64,000 nucleotides of DNA, taken from contig CAKZFX010000015.1 of NCBI GenBank assembly GCA_936908745.1, forward strand, positions 186,001 to 250,000, read 5' to 3'. Shown here piece by piece: positions 7,878-15,759 of the stretch. Within the stretch, counting starts at the first letter, position 1. Every line of letters begins with the position of its first letter. The stretch comes from an uncultured Chitinophagaceae bacterium (GTDB lineage: Bacteria; Bacteroidota; Bacteroidia; Chitinophagales; Chitinophagaceae). Under the pieces are notes generated by a model. That model was not told where the DNA came from and did no database searches. It saw only the letters and a list, made by a program, of their open reading frames with translations. The position numbers and the translations under genes were made by a program.

Positions 7878-9152
7878 ATGAAAAAGATCATACTCATTAT
7901 AAAAAGGGAATACCTGACAAGGGTTCGTAAAAAAACATTTATCATTTCCACCCTGTTGTTCCCGTTACTGTATCTCGCATTGATATTCGGCACAGGTTAC
8001 TTAGCCGCCAAAGGCCACCGCAACCTGAAAGTGGCGGTGATTGACAACTCCGGCTACTTTACCGAAGCCAAACTGAATGCACAAAATGCGATGGACCCTT
8101 CCTCGCAGTTGGTATTGGCAGGCCGTGGAGCCGACAGCATTATTGCTGATCACCAGAAAGCCGGTTATGATGCCTATATCGAAATCCCATCGCTGGACTG
8201 GAAAACAGGGAAAGACAGTTTATTATTAAAAGCTGACAAAGTATTGGGCGAACAATATGTGCGGCCGATACAATCCAAACTGAACAATATCTGGTCGGGT
8301 ATCAAAAACGAACAACTAGGCATTGATGCGGAGAAAAGCGCCATCCTTACACAAAGTAAGCTGACGCTGAAAGCCGAAAACATTGATGATCCAAAAGCCA
8401 ATGCAGGTGTTGCCAGTGGTATTGCCACTGCCTGCGGTTTCCTTATTTACTTTATCATCCTGATCTACGGTTCGCAGGTGATGATGGGAGTGATGGAAGA
8501 AAAAACAAACCGTATTGCCGAGATCATTGTGTCGTCTGTAAAACCTTTCCAGATGATGCTGGGAAAAATAATCGGCATTGGCTTAGTAGCGCTGACACAG
8601 TTCCTGCTATGGATACTGTTTATGTTTATTATTTACAACGCTACCAAATTGGGTGGTGCGGCCAGCAGTGCGCCCAACCAGATTATCGGTAGCATACAAG
8701 ATATATTTGCGAGTGTAAACCTTCCATTTGTTTTATTCTGCTTCGCCTTTTACTTCCTTGGTGGCTTCTTCTTTTACTCGGCCATTTATGGAGCTATTGG
8801 CAGTGCGGTCAACGAAGATGTAAGAGAAGCGCAGTCATTAAGTTTCCCTGTTACCATGCTCGTTATTATTTCTATTGTATTAATGACAACTGCTGTAAAC
8901 GATCCGACAGGCCCCGTGGCCGTCTGGGGAAGCATTATTCCTTTCAGTTCGCCGATCGTGATGATGGCAAGGATTCCGTTTGGTGTACCGGGCACGGTGC
9001 CTGTTTGGCAACTGGCGCTTTCCATGGCCTTGCTGGTAGGCGGTTTTATATTCACCACCTGGTTTGCCGGCAAAATTTATCGTACAGGTATTTTAATGTA
9101 TGGTAAAAAACCAAGCTGGAAAGAACTGATCAAATGGGCTTTTAGAAAATAA
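7878..9152 (+). CDS. ABC-2 transporter permease (NatB-like)
   Basis: A 424-residue membrane protein. One N-terminal transmembrane segment (residues about 20-42, beginning TFIISTLLFPLLYLAL) is followed by an extracytoplasmic domain of about 130 residues. A C-terminal block of five or six membrane helices begins at the GIATACGFLIYFIILIYGSQ region. The QVMMGVMEEKTNRIAEIIVSS stretch is characteristic of ABC2_membrane_3/NatB permeases. It forms the membrane part of the exporter with the preceding ATPase in a two-gene operon that ends at the hairpin terminator at 9171. Confidence 0.92.
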   Translation: MKKIILIIKREYLTRVRKKTFIISTLLFPLLYLALIFGTGYLAAKGHRNLKVAVIDNSGYFTEAKLNAQNAMDPSSQLVLAGRGADSIIADHQKAGYDAYIEIPSLDWKTGKDSLLLKADKVLGEQYVRPIQSKLNNIWSGIKNEQLGIDAEKSAILTQSKLTLKAENIDDPKANAGVASGIATACGFLIYFIILIYGSQVMMGVMEEKTNRIAEIIVSSVKPFQMMLGKIIGIGLVALTQFLLWILFMFIIYNATKLGGAASSAPNQIIGSIQDIFASVNLPFVLFCFAFYFLGGFFFYSAIYGAIGSAVNEDVREAQSLSFPVTMLVIISIVLMTTAVNDPTGPVAVWGSIIPFSSPIVMMARIPFGVPGTVPVWQLALSMALLVGGFIFTTWFAGKIYRTGILMYGKKPSWKELIKWAFRK

Positions 9153-9170
9153 AATATTCCTGTTTTGCAA

Positions 9171-9209
9171 TGCCCCCAAAAAGTGAGTTACTTTTTGGGG
9201 GCATTTTTA
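9171..9209 (+). terminator. Terminator of the ABC exporter operon
   Basis: A perfect 14-bp stem (9171-9184 with 9190-9203, TGCCCCCAAAAAGT) with a 5-nt loop and a trailing TTTTTA. It can also function for leftward transcription. Confidence 0.9.
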
Positions 9210-9256
9210 TGGATATAAGTTTTAAGAACAGTGTCCTTTTAAATAGACTGTATAGA

Positions 9257-10180
9257 TTATATCCAAACGGATGAAGGGGCCAGTTCATCTGGTAAATAAG
9301 TGAGGTATTGCACCATCCTTGGCGATGTGCCGTGATTTGGCATGGCACAATGTGGCAGCGTATTCTGCCAGATAATGAAATCTCCCGCATTCCCGGTTAT
9401 TGGTATTGGCTGCAATATGAGTGCTGCCAGCTCTCTCGGATCTTCAGAAGGATCAAGACCATTGAGCCATGTTTCTATTTGAGTATGAAACCCAGGTACG
9501 CAATGAAAAGCGCCATCATTCCTGCCACAATCTGTAAGATAAAGCAAGCCCTGTAATGTAAAGGGAATAGGAAGCCCCAGGCTCACATCCCAATGAAGAG
9601 GACTCCCCATAAAACGAAAAGTACTTGTTTCAGGAGGATTAAAACTTACCTTATCTATTGTTCTGTGAATGGCTGTCGTTTGGTATAATTGCTCATAAGC
9701 CTTCTTTATTTTTGGAGAGAACCGGTTCTTATTTAAGGTTTCATGGTTGGAGAAATTTAGCATTAAGCCTTTTTGCTGTTCATGCCTTTTATACCATGTT
9801 TCCTTATTAGCAGGGTCCATTTCCAGGAAATCCCAGATAGCTTGCCGCGTTGCTTCGCACTGTTGTGCTGAAATAGCATTTCTTACAACTATATACCCGT
9901 TTTCTTTCCAGGAAGCGAGGTCGTCAGCAGAAAGCACATCTTCTGTCAGGTCTTGTTCTTCTGATACTACAGCCTTACTCCTGTTGTCTACCCATCGCAT
10001 AAAAGTTTCCAGGCCGGGCTTCTCCCCATACAGGTAGTGAATAGCTTCCTCCATACTTATTCCTGATTCATACAAAGCCTTCATTTCTTTATCCCAAGAA
10101 TCGACAGAAGCATTAGCTGATGCGGGATCAACAGCACGCATCCAAAGAGCTTCAAGAATACTATGGTGCATGGTTGTCAT
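9257..10180 (-). CDS. Phytanoyl-CoA dioxygenase (PhyH) family protein
   Basis: A non-haem Fe(II)/2-oxoglutarate oxygenase of about 307 residues. The iron-binding HxD is in SPLHWDVSLG and the distal His and 2-oxoglutarate Arg lie in LPHCAMPNHGTSPRMVQY. DCGRNDGAFHCVPGFH is the usual PhyH core stretch. The N-terminal 90 residues are not recognisable. ATG 10180 is chosen because a TATATTTG -7 box sits at 10196-10203. That excludes the in-frame TTG at 10198, and ATG 10171 remains possible. It is divergently transcribed from the 10333 gene. The substrate is unknown; it hydroxylates some small molecule by family analogy. Confidence 0.85.
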   Translation of the reverse strand: MTTMHHSILEALWMRAVDPASANASVDSWDKEMKALYESGISMEEAIHYLYGEKPGLETFMRWVDNRSKAVVSEEQDLTEDVLSADDLASWKENGYIVVRNAISAQQCEATRQAIWDFLEMDPANKETWYKRHEQQKGLMLNFSNHETLNKNRFSPKIKKAYEQLYQTTAIHRTIDKVSFNPPETSTFRFMGSPLHWDVSLGLPIPFTLQGLLYLTDCGRNDGAFHCVPGFHTQIETWLNGLDPSEDPRELAALILQPIPITGNAGDFIIWQNTLPHCAMPNHGTSPRMVQYLTYLPDELAPSSVWI

Positions 10181-10195
10181 AGTGAGGGTTATAAC

Positions 10196-10203
10196 CAAAT
10201 ATA
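10196..10203 (-). promoter_or_regulatory. -7 box for the PhyH gene
   Basis: TATATTTG on the minus strand, 15 bp before ATG 10180. An exact match to TAnnTTTG. Confidence 0.5.
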
Positions 10204-10308
10204 GAAACTAATCCGCGATAGAGTGTTTTTACTTTCTCTCTTATAGCATTCCCACGAAAACCTTCATGGAATCACACTTCGTGGTATTTTTTCTTCTGCA
10301 CTACTAAG

Positions 10309-10316
10309 TATATTTG
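10309..10316 (+). promoter_or_regulatory. -7 box for the 10333 gene
   Basis: TATATTTG, an exact consensus match, 16 bp before the ATG at 10333. Confidence 0.5.
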
Positions 10317-10332
10317 GTAAAGCCCTTCGCCT

Positions 10333-10848
10333 ATGTCAAAAAGGATACTCCTGTATAGTTGCCTGCTGTTGATGAGTTTTTCCTCGCACGCACAGGACAC
10401 CGAGTTTCCCAAAGAATGGGAAATTCAACTACGACTGCAAAAAGGAATGGTCACACGATTCAACTCATCTCCTGATCTTTTTACAGGTTCGGTTGCCTTT
10501 GTTCCCCAATACACTTTTGTCGAAAACCGCCTGCGCGGCGGTATTGTCACAGCATTCAATTATTCCGGTAAAAAATGGAGCGGTTTATTTGGCCCCACCC
10601 TTTCACTTAAAATAAAAAATATCGAATCCAAACTCTTTGGCATCGGTAATATCCATCTCACAGCCGATCATCTCTGGGGAACGAATCAACAACAAATGGT
10701 GGGCGGCGGACCCTATATTGAACTATTGCATAAACTGCTGATCGGTTTTACAGCACATCGTGATTACATCCGCAACAACTGGTTGTTCCAGGGCAACATT
10801 GCCATCCGTCTCAACAAAAGCAAACCCGAAGCCGATCCCGGTTTCTGA
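10333..10848 (+). CDS. Secreted hypothetical protein
   Basis: A 171-residue protein that I do not recognise. It has a clear Sec signal peptide (LLYSCLLLMSFSSHAQ, cleavage after about residue 20). The remainder alternates short polar and aromatic beta-like segments (FVPQYTFVENRLRGGIVTAF, FGPTLSLKIKNI, GGGPYIELLHKLLIGFTAHRD) that resemble a small beta-barrel or beta-sandwich. A periplasmic or outer-membrane site is likely. It lies 28 bp before the patatin gene and both are probably cotranscribed from the box at 10309. Confidence 0.8.
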   Translation: MSKRILLYSCLLLMSFSSHAQDTEFPKEWEIQLRLQKGMVTRFNSSPDLFTGSVAFVPQYTFVENRLRGGIVTAFNYSGKKWSGLFGPTLSLKIKNIESKLFGIGNIHLTADHLWGTNQQQMVGGGPYIELLHKLLIGFTAHRDYIRNNWLFQGNIAIRLNKSKPEADPGF

Positions 10849-10876
10849 TCTTCTTTTACTATTTAAAACAACTACT

Positions 10877-11920
10877 ATGAGCAGGGCATTAGTTATCAGT
10901 GGCGGCGGTTCAAAAGGTGCATTTGCAGTGGGCGTTATCAAATACCTCGCTGCCAACTATCCCGCACAGGCATTTGATATGTATATCGGCACCAGTACCG
11001 GCGCATTGATCGCACCATTGGCCGCTATGAATGAAATTGCCTTGCTTGAAAAACTATACACCACCACCAAAACCAGCGATGTTGTCAAAAAAAGAAATAT
11101 CGGCGATGCAATACTTTCTCAAAAATCAGTGCTGAGCGTAAACGATGGCTTGTGGAAACTCATTAAACAATACTATACACCGGAGTTTTATGCTAAACTA
11201 TTGGCCTCGGGTAAAGACGTCTATATTAATACCACTTGTTTGCAAACAGAAGAAATGGTGGTGTATGGATTACGTGAACAGGCAGACACTTCGCACTATG
11301 CTACAAGACGGATTGAAATATATGAACAGTTTGCCAAATCCGTATTAGCCTCCGCTTGTCAGCCTGTATTTATGCCGCCGGTAAAAGTAAACGAAGAACT
11401 GCCCGGTGCACCCGACAAAAACTACCAGTACGTGGATGGCGGTGTCCGTGAATATGCAGGCATTGAAGTAGCCGTACAAAACGGCGCTACTGAAATTGTC
11501 GCCATACTATTATCATCCGGCAAACCATCGGCTATCAAAACAGAATACACAGATATTCTTTCTATCGTGGGCCGTACATTGGATTTATTCATCACCGATG
11601 TTTCTAAAAACGATCTCATCATCCCGCAGCAATACAATGAAGCGCTGAAATATATTGATGCCGTAAAACGCAAAATGCGCCGTGCAGGCATGAGCAAAGA
11701 TGAAGTGGATGAATATTTCCGCACCAGCCGCACACCCAATCCCTTCCAGGATAAAATTCCCATCACTATTCATATTATACGCCCCGAAAACCCGCTCGGT
11801 GGCGGGCCCGGCGGGTTGGACTTTGTTCCGGCCGAAATGAAACAAATGCTGGCGACCGGGCAGCAATCCATTGGTAACTACATCGCTGCATTAAAAGCAG
11901 AAGGTGGTAACTGGGCCTGA
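10877..11920 (+). CDS. Patatin-like phospholipase
   Basis: A 347-residue patatin-domain hydrolase. The oxyanion loop is ISGGGSKGAFAVG (about residues 7-19), the nucleophile elbow is GTSTG with Ser40, and the catalytic Asp is in VDGGVREYAG. Such Ser-Asp dyad enzymes cleave acyl esters of phospholipids. There is no signal peptide, so it is likely cytoplasmic or delivered to membranes from the inside. ATG 10877 is preferred because the frame upstream of it overlaps the end of the preceding gene and the patatin core starts at once. A gap of 28 bp to the preceding gene suggests an operon. Confidence 0.92.
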   Translation: MSRALVISGGGSKGAFAVGVIKYLAANYPAQAFDMYIGTSTGALIAPLAAMNEIALLEKLYTTTKTSDVVKKRNIGDAILSQKSVLSVNDGLWKLIKQYYTPEFYAKLLASGKDVYINTTCLQTEEMVVYGLREQADTSHYATRRIEIYEQFAKSVLASACQPVFMPPVKVNEELPGAPDKNYQYVDGGVREYAGIEVAVQNGATEIVAILLSSGKPSAIKTEYTDILSIVGRTLDLFITDVSKNDLIIPQQYNEALKYIDAVKRKMRRAGMSKDEVDEYFRTSRTPNPFQDKIPITIHIIRPENPLGGGPGGLDFVPAEMKQMLATGQQSIGNYIAALKAEGGNWA

Positions 11921-11987
11921 TAACAGCCCGCTTTTGTTAAAATTTAATAAAGTTCCCGGTAAGTGTAACATTGTACGAAGTTGCTCG

Positions 11988-11995
11988 TATATTTG
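11988..11995 (+). promoter_or_regulatory. -7 box with flanking ACGAAG repeats
   Basis: TATATTTG upstream of the 12054 gene, with TTG at 11971 as a possible -33 element. The box is flanked by two direct copies of TACGAAG and lies inside the small inverted repeat CGTAT-N5-ATACG, which may be an operator. Confidence 0.5.
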
Positions 11996-12053
11996 ATACG
12001 AAGAATTTCGTTTATCTCTTCAAAGGGATAATTAACCTCAAACTTAATTTATT

Positions 12054-12869
12054 ATGAAACCAGGAACCCTGACCAACAAACGCTTACTCTTGCCCTTGCT
12101 CGGTATAGCACTCGTAGCCCTTTTAGCCTCATGGGATTTTAAACAAACAGGTGGCGATTACAAACAAAACCAGCAAGAGCCCACCGACACTGTGCCTAAA
12201 AAGAAAAAGAATGACAGGAAGGTGCGTGACCTTGATGATGTGCTCAACGAACTCGATGCAGTTAACATTGACCAGGAAATGCTGAAAGCCAAAGAAGAAA
12301 TGGCCAAGGCATTAAAAGATATTGACTATCAAAAAATCCAGCTGGATGTGCAGAAAGCCATGCAGGAAGTGGACATGGTGAAAATCAAAGAAGATATCGC
12401 CAAAGCGATGAAAGACATTGATTTTGAAAAAATCAAAAAAGACGTACAGGAGTCAGTGGCTAAAATTGACTTTGACAAAATGAAACTGGAGCTGAAAGAA
12501 ATGGAAAAAATAGATTTCAGCAACATGAAAGCGGAGTTTGAAAAAATGCAGGAAGAACTGCAAAAGCTCGGCCCCAAATTGCAGGAAGACATGAAGAAAA
12601 TGGAAATCGATCTTTCCAACGCCAAAGTAGAAATAGAAAAAGCAAAAGTTGAATTGAGAGAATTGAAAGAGTTTGTGGATCAACTGGACAGGGACGGCCT
12701 TATCAACAAAAAAGATACCTATTCTATTGAACACAAAGACGGCGAACTGATCATCAACGGTAAAAAAGCCAGCGATAAAACATACAACCAGCACCGCTCT
12801 TTCCTTGAGAAGCATAAAAAATTCAGCATGAAGAAAACGGCCGACGATTTTGATATAGACAGGGATTAA
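12054..12869 (+). CDS. Membrane-anchored coiled-coil protein with 16-residue repeats
   Basis: A 271-residue protein with one N-terminal hydrophobic segment (residues about 11-26), acting as signal anchor or signal peptide, followed by a charged helical body. Residues about 72-168 hold tandem repeats each starting with (I/V)D(Y/M/F)xK(I/M): IDYQKIQLDVQKAMQE, VDMVKIKEDIAKAMKD, IDFEKIKKDVQESVAK, then a 15-residue copy. The C-terminal part contains DGELIINGKKASDKTYNQ, a short beta segment. I do not recognise a family with a known function. It stands alone with its own promoter box (11988) and terminator (12899). An extracytoplasmic scaffold or envelope role is a guess. Confidence 0.85.
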   Translation: MKPGTLTNKRLLLPLLGIALVALLASWDFKQTGGDYKQNQQEPTDTVPKKKKNDRKVRDLDDVLNELDAVNIDQEMLKAKEEMAKALKDIDYQKIQLDVQKAMQEVDMVKIKEDIAKAMKDIDFEKIKKDVQESVAKIDFDKMKLELKEMEKIDFSNMKAEFEKMQEELQKLGPKLQEDMKKMEIDLSNAKVEIEKAKVELRELKEFVDQLDRDGLINKKDTYSIEHKDGELIINGKKASDKTYNQHRSFLEKHKKFSMKKTADDFDIDRD

Positions 12870-12898
12870 GACTTGCCAAAACCAGCCATGAAAAACAG

Positions 12899-12936
12899 CA
12901 GCCCTGTTCCGCTCCAGCGGGACGGGGCTGATTGTT
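12899..12936 (+). terminator. Terminator of the coiled-coil gene
   Basis: A 15-bp stem with G-U pairs (12899-12913 with 12916-12930), a 2-nt loop and a short T-rich tail. Confidence 0.7.
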
Positions 12937-12953
12937 TACAGAAGCCAAGGCAT

Positions 12954-12982
12954 AAAAAAAGGACACTTTGCAGTGTCCTTTG
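12954..12982 (-). terminator. Terminator of the minus-strand gene at 13002
   Basis: A stem of AAAGGACACT with AGTGTCCTTT and a loop of about three nucleotides, followed on the minus strand by a run of T. Confidence 0.85.
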
Positions 12983-13001
12983 TATTCTTTAGTTGATTTC
13001 T

Positions 13002-13412
13002 TTAAAAGTCAGAGAAGTGAAACGGCGACGGCGTTATATCATAACCACCGTTTTCATACATTTCGATATTTAACTGGAAACCTTCATCCGGCTTCACCGT
13101 TACCTTTTCGCGGGTTACTTTTTTATAGCCTGATTTTTCAAAAACAAACTTGTACGTACCGGGCTTTAAATCATCAAACGCAAAATTGCCGGTATCATCT
13201 GTCAGTACCATTTTCTCTTTCTTGGAAACAAGATAAGCGGTAACTGTTACGTCTTTCAACGCTTTCTTTGTATCTGCATTCGTCACCATTCCCAGCAGAT
13301 CATCCTTTTTCCCTTTGGTGCAATTAGCACCCGGTTCCGGATCATCTCCAGAAGCGTTAGCTGCTACAAATCCCATCAGGGAGAAAGCAAGTAGCAATAA
13401 TTTTGGCTTCAT
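13002..13412 (-). CDS. Carboxypeptidase-regulatory-like domain protein, secreted
   Basis: A 136-residue protein with a signal peptide (LLLLAFSLMGFVAANA). One CNA-B/carboxypeptidase-regulatory-like beta-sandwich covers about residues 38-125: LLGMVTNADTKKALKDVTVT, VLTDDTGNFAFDDLKPGTYK and FEKSGYKKVTREKVTVKPDE. Such domains occur as single units in periplasmic or surface proteins of Bacteroidota and usually bind or stabilise rather than catalyse. ATG 13412 is chosen because the signal peptide starts there; a longer frame upstream overlaps the neighbouring gene end. It lies 53 bp after the nitronate monooxygenase gene. Confidence 0.82.
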   Translation of the reverse strand: MKPKLLLLAFSLMGFVAANASGDDPEPGANCTKGKKDDLLGMVTNADTKKALKDVTVTAYLVSKKEKMVLTDDTGNFAFDDLKPGTYKFVFEKSGYKKVTREKVTVKPDEGFQLNIEMYENGGYDITPSPFHFSDF

Positions 13413-13465
13413 ACGAATCATTTTAAAATAATTAGCCGTTCCCACGTTACCTAGTTGCCATAAAA

Positions 13466-14425
13466 TTACACATTTTTCAGCGGATTGGCCAAAGCTTCTT
13501 TGAATTCCTTCCACACTTTTTCTACGATGGCCGCTGCCGGTAAAATACGATCCAGCAAGGCGCTTACCTGCCCTATTTCCAACTCACCTTCGTCAAGATC
13601 GCCCTCAAACATGCCTTTTTTGGCCCTTGCCCTGCCCAGCAGTATTTGTAATTCTTCGGGCGATGCCCCTTTTAGTTCAGCCTGTTGCACCTGTTCGTAG
13701 AACTTATTACGTATCAACCGCACCGGTGTCAGCTGCTTCAGCGTAAGTACGGTAGCGCCTTCCTCCGTAGCGATCACGGCGTTCTTAAATGCGTCGTGCG
13801 AAGAGGCTTCCTCGCTGGCTACAAAACGGCTGCCCATCTGTACGCCTTCCGCTCCCATTACCATCGCCGCCAGCATTTGACGACCAGTTGCAATGCCACC
13901 AGCGGCTATTACAGGTATTTTTACGGCCTTAGCAACCGCCGGCACCAAAACCATCGAAGTTGTCTCCTCGCGGCCGTTATGCCCGCCTGCCTCAAATCCT
14001 TCGGCTACAACGGCATCGCAGCCCGCCTGTTCTGCTTTTTGGGCAAATTTGGACGAACTGACCACATGCACCACCGTTATCCCTTTCTCTTTTAAATACG
14101 TAGTCCAGGTCTTAGGGTTACCGGCCGAGGTAAAAACAATCTTCACGCCTTCTTCGATGATCGTTTGAATATGTTTGTCAATGTCAGGGTAAAGCAACGG
14201 TAAATTGACAGCAAACGGTTTTGAAGTGGCCGCTTTGCATTTCTGAATATGTTCTCTTAAAACATCCGGGTACATAGAACCTGCACCCAGCATACCCAGC
14301 CCGCCGGCATTGCTGACAGCGCTTGCCAGTCGCCAGCCGCTGGCCCATATCATTCCCGCCTGTATAACAGGAATGTCAATCCCGAAAAGTTGCGTGATCC
14401 TGTTGGAAAAAGAAGGGTTCGTCAT
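13466..14425 (-). CDS. Nitronate monooxygenase / FabK-like flavin oxidoreductase
   Basis: A 319-residue FMN-dependent TIM-barrel enzyme of the 2-nitropropane dioxygenase family. Typical motifs are IPVIQAGMIWASG near the N-terminus, AVSNAGGLGMLGAG, DAVVAEGFEAGGHNG, VPVIAAGGI-type (IPVIAAGGIATGRQM) and the phosphate-binding MGAEGVQMGSRFVASEE. It oxidises alkyl nitronates, or, in the FabK branch, reduces enoyl-ACP; the two cannot be separated by eye. An array of heptamers (14490-14528) lies in the gap upstream. Confidence 0.88.
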   Translation of the reverse strand: MTNPSFSNRITQLFGIDIPVIQAGMIWASGWRLASAVSNAGGLGMLGAGSMYPDVLREHIQKCKAATSKPFAVNLPLLYPDIDKHIQTIIEEGVKIVFTSAGNPKTWTTYLKEKGITVVHVVSSSKFAQKAEQAGCDAVVAEGFEAGGHNGREETTSMVLVPAVAKAVKIPVIAAGGIATGRQMLAAMVMGAEGVQMGSRFVASEEASSHDAFKNAVIATEEGATVLTLKQLTPVRLIRNKFYEQVQQAELKGASPEELQILLGRARAKKGMFEGDLDEGELEIGQVSALLDRILPAAAIVEKVWKEFKEALANPLKNV

Positions 14426-14489
14426 TATCGCTATCGTTAAAGGCTAAAGATAACAACTCGACCCAAGACTCCGAATCTCCCTGGCTAAT

Positions 14490-14528
14490 GACTCACTCCC
14501 GACTCTTGACTATCGACTCCCGACTAAC
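14490..14528 (-). repeat. Heptamer array H3 at the end of the nucleotidyltransferase gene
   Basis: Units read on the plus strand: GACTCAC, (TCCC slip), GACTCTT, GACTATC, GACTCCC, GACTAAC. Degenerate units continue leftward to about 14455 (AACTCGA, GACTCCG). The last unit includes the TAG stop (14524-14526) of the nucleotidyltransferase gene read on the minus strand. Confidence 0.8.
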
Positions 14529-15516
14529 CAAGGTCAATGCTCGTATTGTCACCAATATTCAACGTTCTCGTCTCTCCTTTCAGGTCCGTATCGCTGCCGA
14601 TAATAGAAGCGTCCAGTACAATATCAAAAAGATTGGAATAAGAACCGATGATCGAATTTTTGATAATGGAAGAATCAATCGTGGTGTTATCGCCGATGGC
14701 CACATTGGGCCCGATGATCGAATTTTTGATTGTGCAGCCTTCGCCAATACTCACCGGCTTCACGATCACTGTATTTTCAAATTGGTGATCTTGTTCACCT
14801 TTGCTGCCAAATTTCTTTAGAAGAATAGCGTTAGACTCCAGCAGTGTTTCTTTTTTTCCGCAGTCAAACCAGTTCTCCACTTTGAATGATTTGAATTTGG
14901 CGCCCATGCTGATCATGCATTCCAGCGCATCGGTCAGGCTGTATTCGCCATGACTGCGCAGGCCCTGTTTGATATTATTTTCCAAACATTGAAATAAGTG
15001 ATCGCTTTCCTTGATCTTATACACACCTACCAGCGCCATATTCGACTTGGGAATGCTTGGCTTTTCCACTACATGATCAATAAAACCTTCGTCGGCCAAT
15101 TCCGCCACCCCAAAATCCCTTGGATCGTCCACTTTGCGAACGCCGAGCATGGAATAAGGACTTTGCACAACTTCGTTTACATCGTACTCACAAATACTGT
15201 CGCCCAGCACCACGAACACTTCATCTCCGCCAACGATCGTTTTGGTAAGCTTGATGGCATGTCCTACGCCCTGCCTGTCCACCTGGTGCACATAATGCGC
15301 TTTCAGCTCCGGGTATTTATGTTTTACATAATCCTGGATCTTATCGCCTAAATACCCTACAATAAAGATGAACTCGGTAATCCCTGCTTCTTTCAATTGG
15401 TCAACAATGATGCTAAGCACCGTCTTTCCTGCTAAAGGGATCAGCGCTTTGGGTTGAGTATAACTATGTGGACGCAGCTTGGTGCCTGCACCCGCTACTG
15501 GTATAATAGCCTTCAT
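14524..15516 (-). CDS. Sugar-phosphate nucleotidyltransferase with left-handed beta-helix
   Basis: A 330-residue enzyme of the NTP-transferase family, close to glucose-1-phosphate thymidylyltransferases. The N-terminal nucleotide-binding signature is IIPVAGAGTKLRPHSYTQPK with KALIPLAGKTV after it, and VFVVLGDSI is the metal-binding region. From about residue 250 the hexapeptide-type repeats (IGEGCTIKNSIIGPNVAIGD, TTIDSSIIKNSIIGS) form a left-handed beta-helix. It activates a sugar phosphate for polysaccharide or nucleotide-sugar synthesis; the nucleotide and sugar cannot be decided. The C-terminus ends at the boundary of heptamer array H3. Confidence 0.88.
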   Translation of the reverse strand: MKAIIPVAGAGTKLRPHSYTQPKALIPLAGKTVLSIIVDQLKEAGITEFIFIVGYLGDKIQDYVKHKYPELKAHYVHQVDRQGVGHAIKLTKTIVGGDEVFVVLGDSICEYDVNEVVQSPYSMLGVRKVDDPRDFGVAELADEGFIDHVVEKPSIPKSNMALVGVYKIKESDHLFQCLENNIKQGLRSHGEYSLTDALECMISMGAKFKSFKVENWFDCGKKETLLESNAILLKKFGSKGEQDHQFENTVIVKPVSIGEGCTIKNSIIGPNVAIGDNTTIDSSIIKNSIIGSYSNLFDIVLDASIIGSDTDLKGETRTLNIGDNTSIDLG

Positions 15517-15634
15517 TAGTTAAAAAACGTTGTAACGGTGGTAGTATAAATCAAAACTAAAGAGCCAACGAATGTAAGACTTTTGAAGGAAATAAAAACT
15601 TAGCAGCATCAGCCCATCTGATTGGCAGCAGACT

Positions 15635-15642
15635 TATTTTTG
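15635..15642 (+). promoter_or_regulatory. -7 box upstream of glyA
   Basis: TATTTTTG, an exact consensus match 117 bp before the glyA ATG. It implies a leader of about 110 nt that ends in an octamer array. Confidence 0.4.
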
Positions 15643-15715
15643 CAGGGCTTACGTTGACAGGCTGATATGTTTTATAAAGTAGCAAGTTGCACGGTGAAAA
15701 CTGTTACTGCCTGAA

Positions 15716-15756
15716 AACCTTGTCAACCTGTAAACCTGTTAACTAATCAACTATAC
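15716..15756 (+). repeat. Octamer array directly before glyA
   Basis: AACCTTGTC, AACCTGTA, AACCTGTT, AACTAATC and AACTATAC in succession (one 9-bp, four 8-bp units), ending three bases before the start codon. Confidence 0.65.
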
Positions 15757-15759
15757 TCA

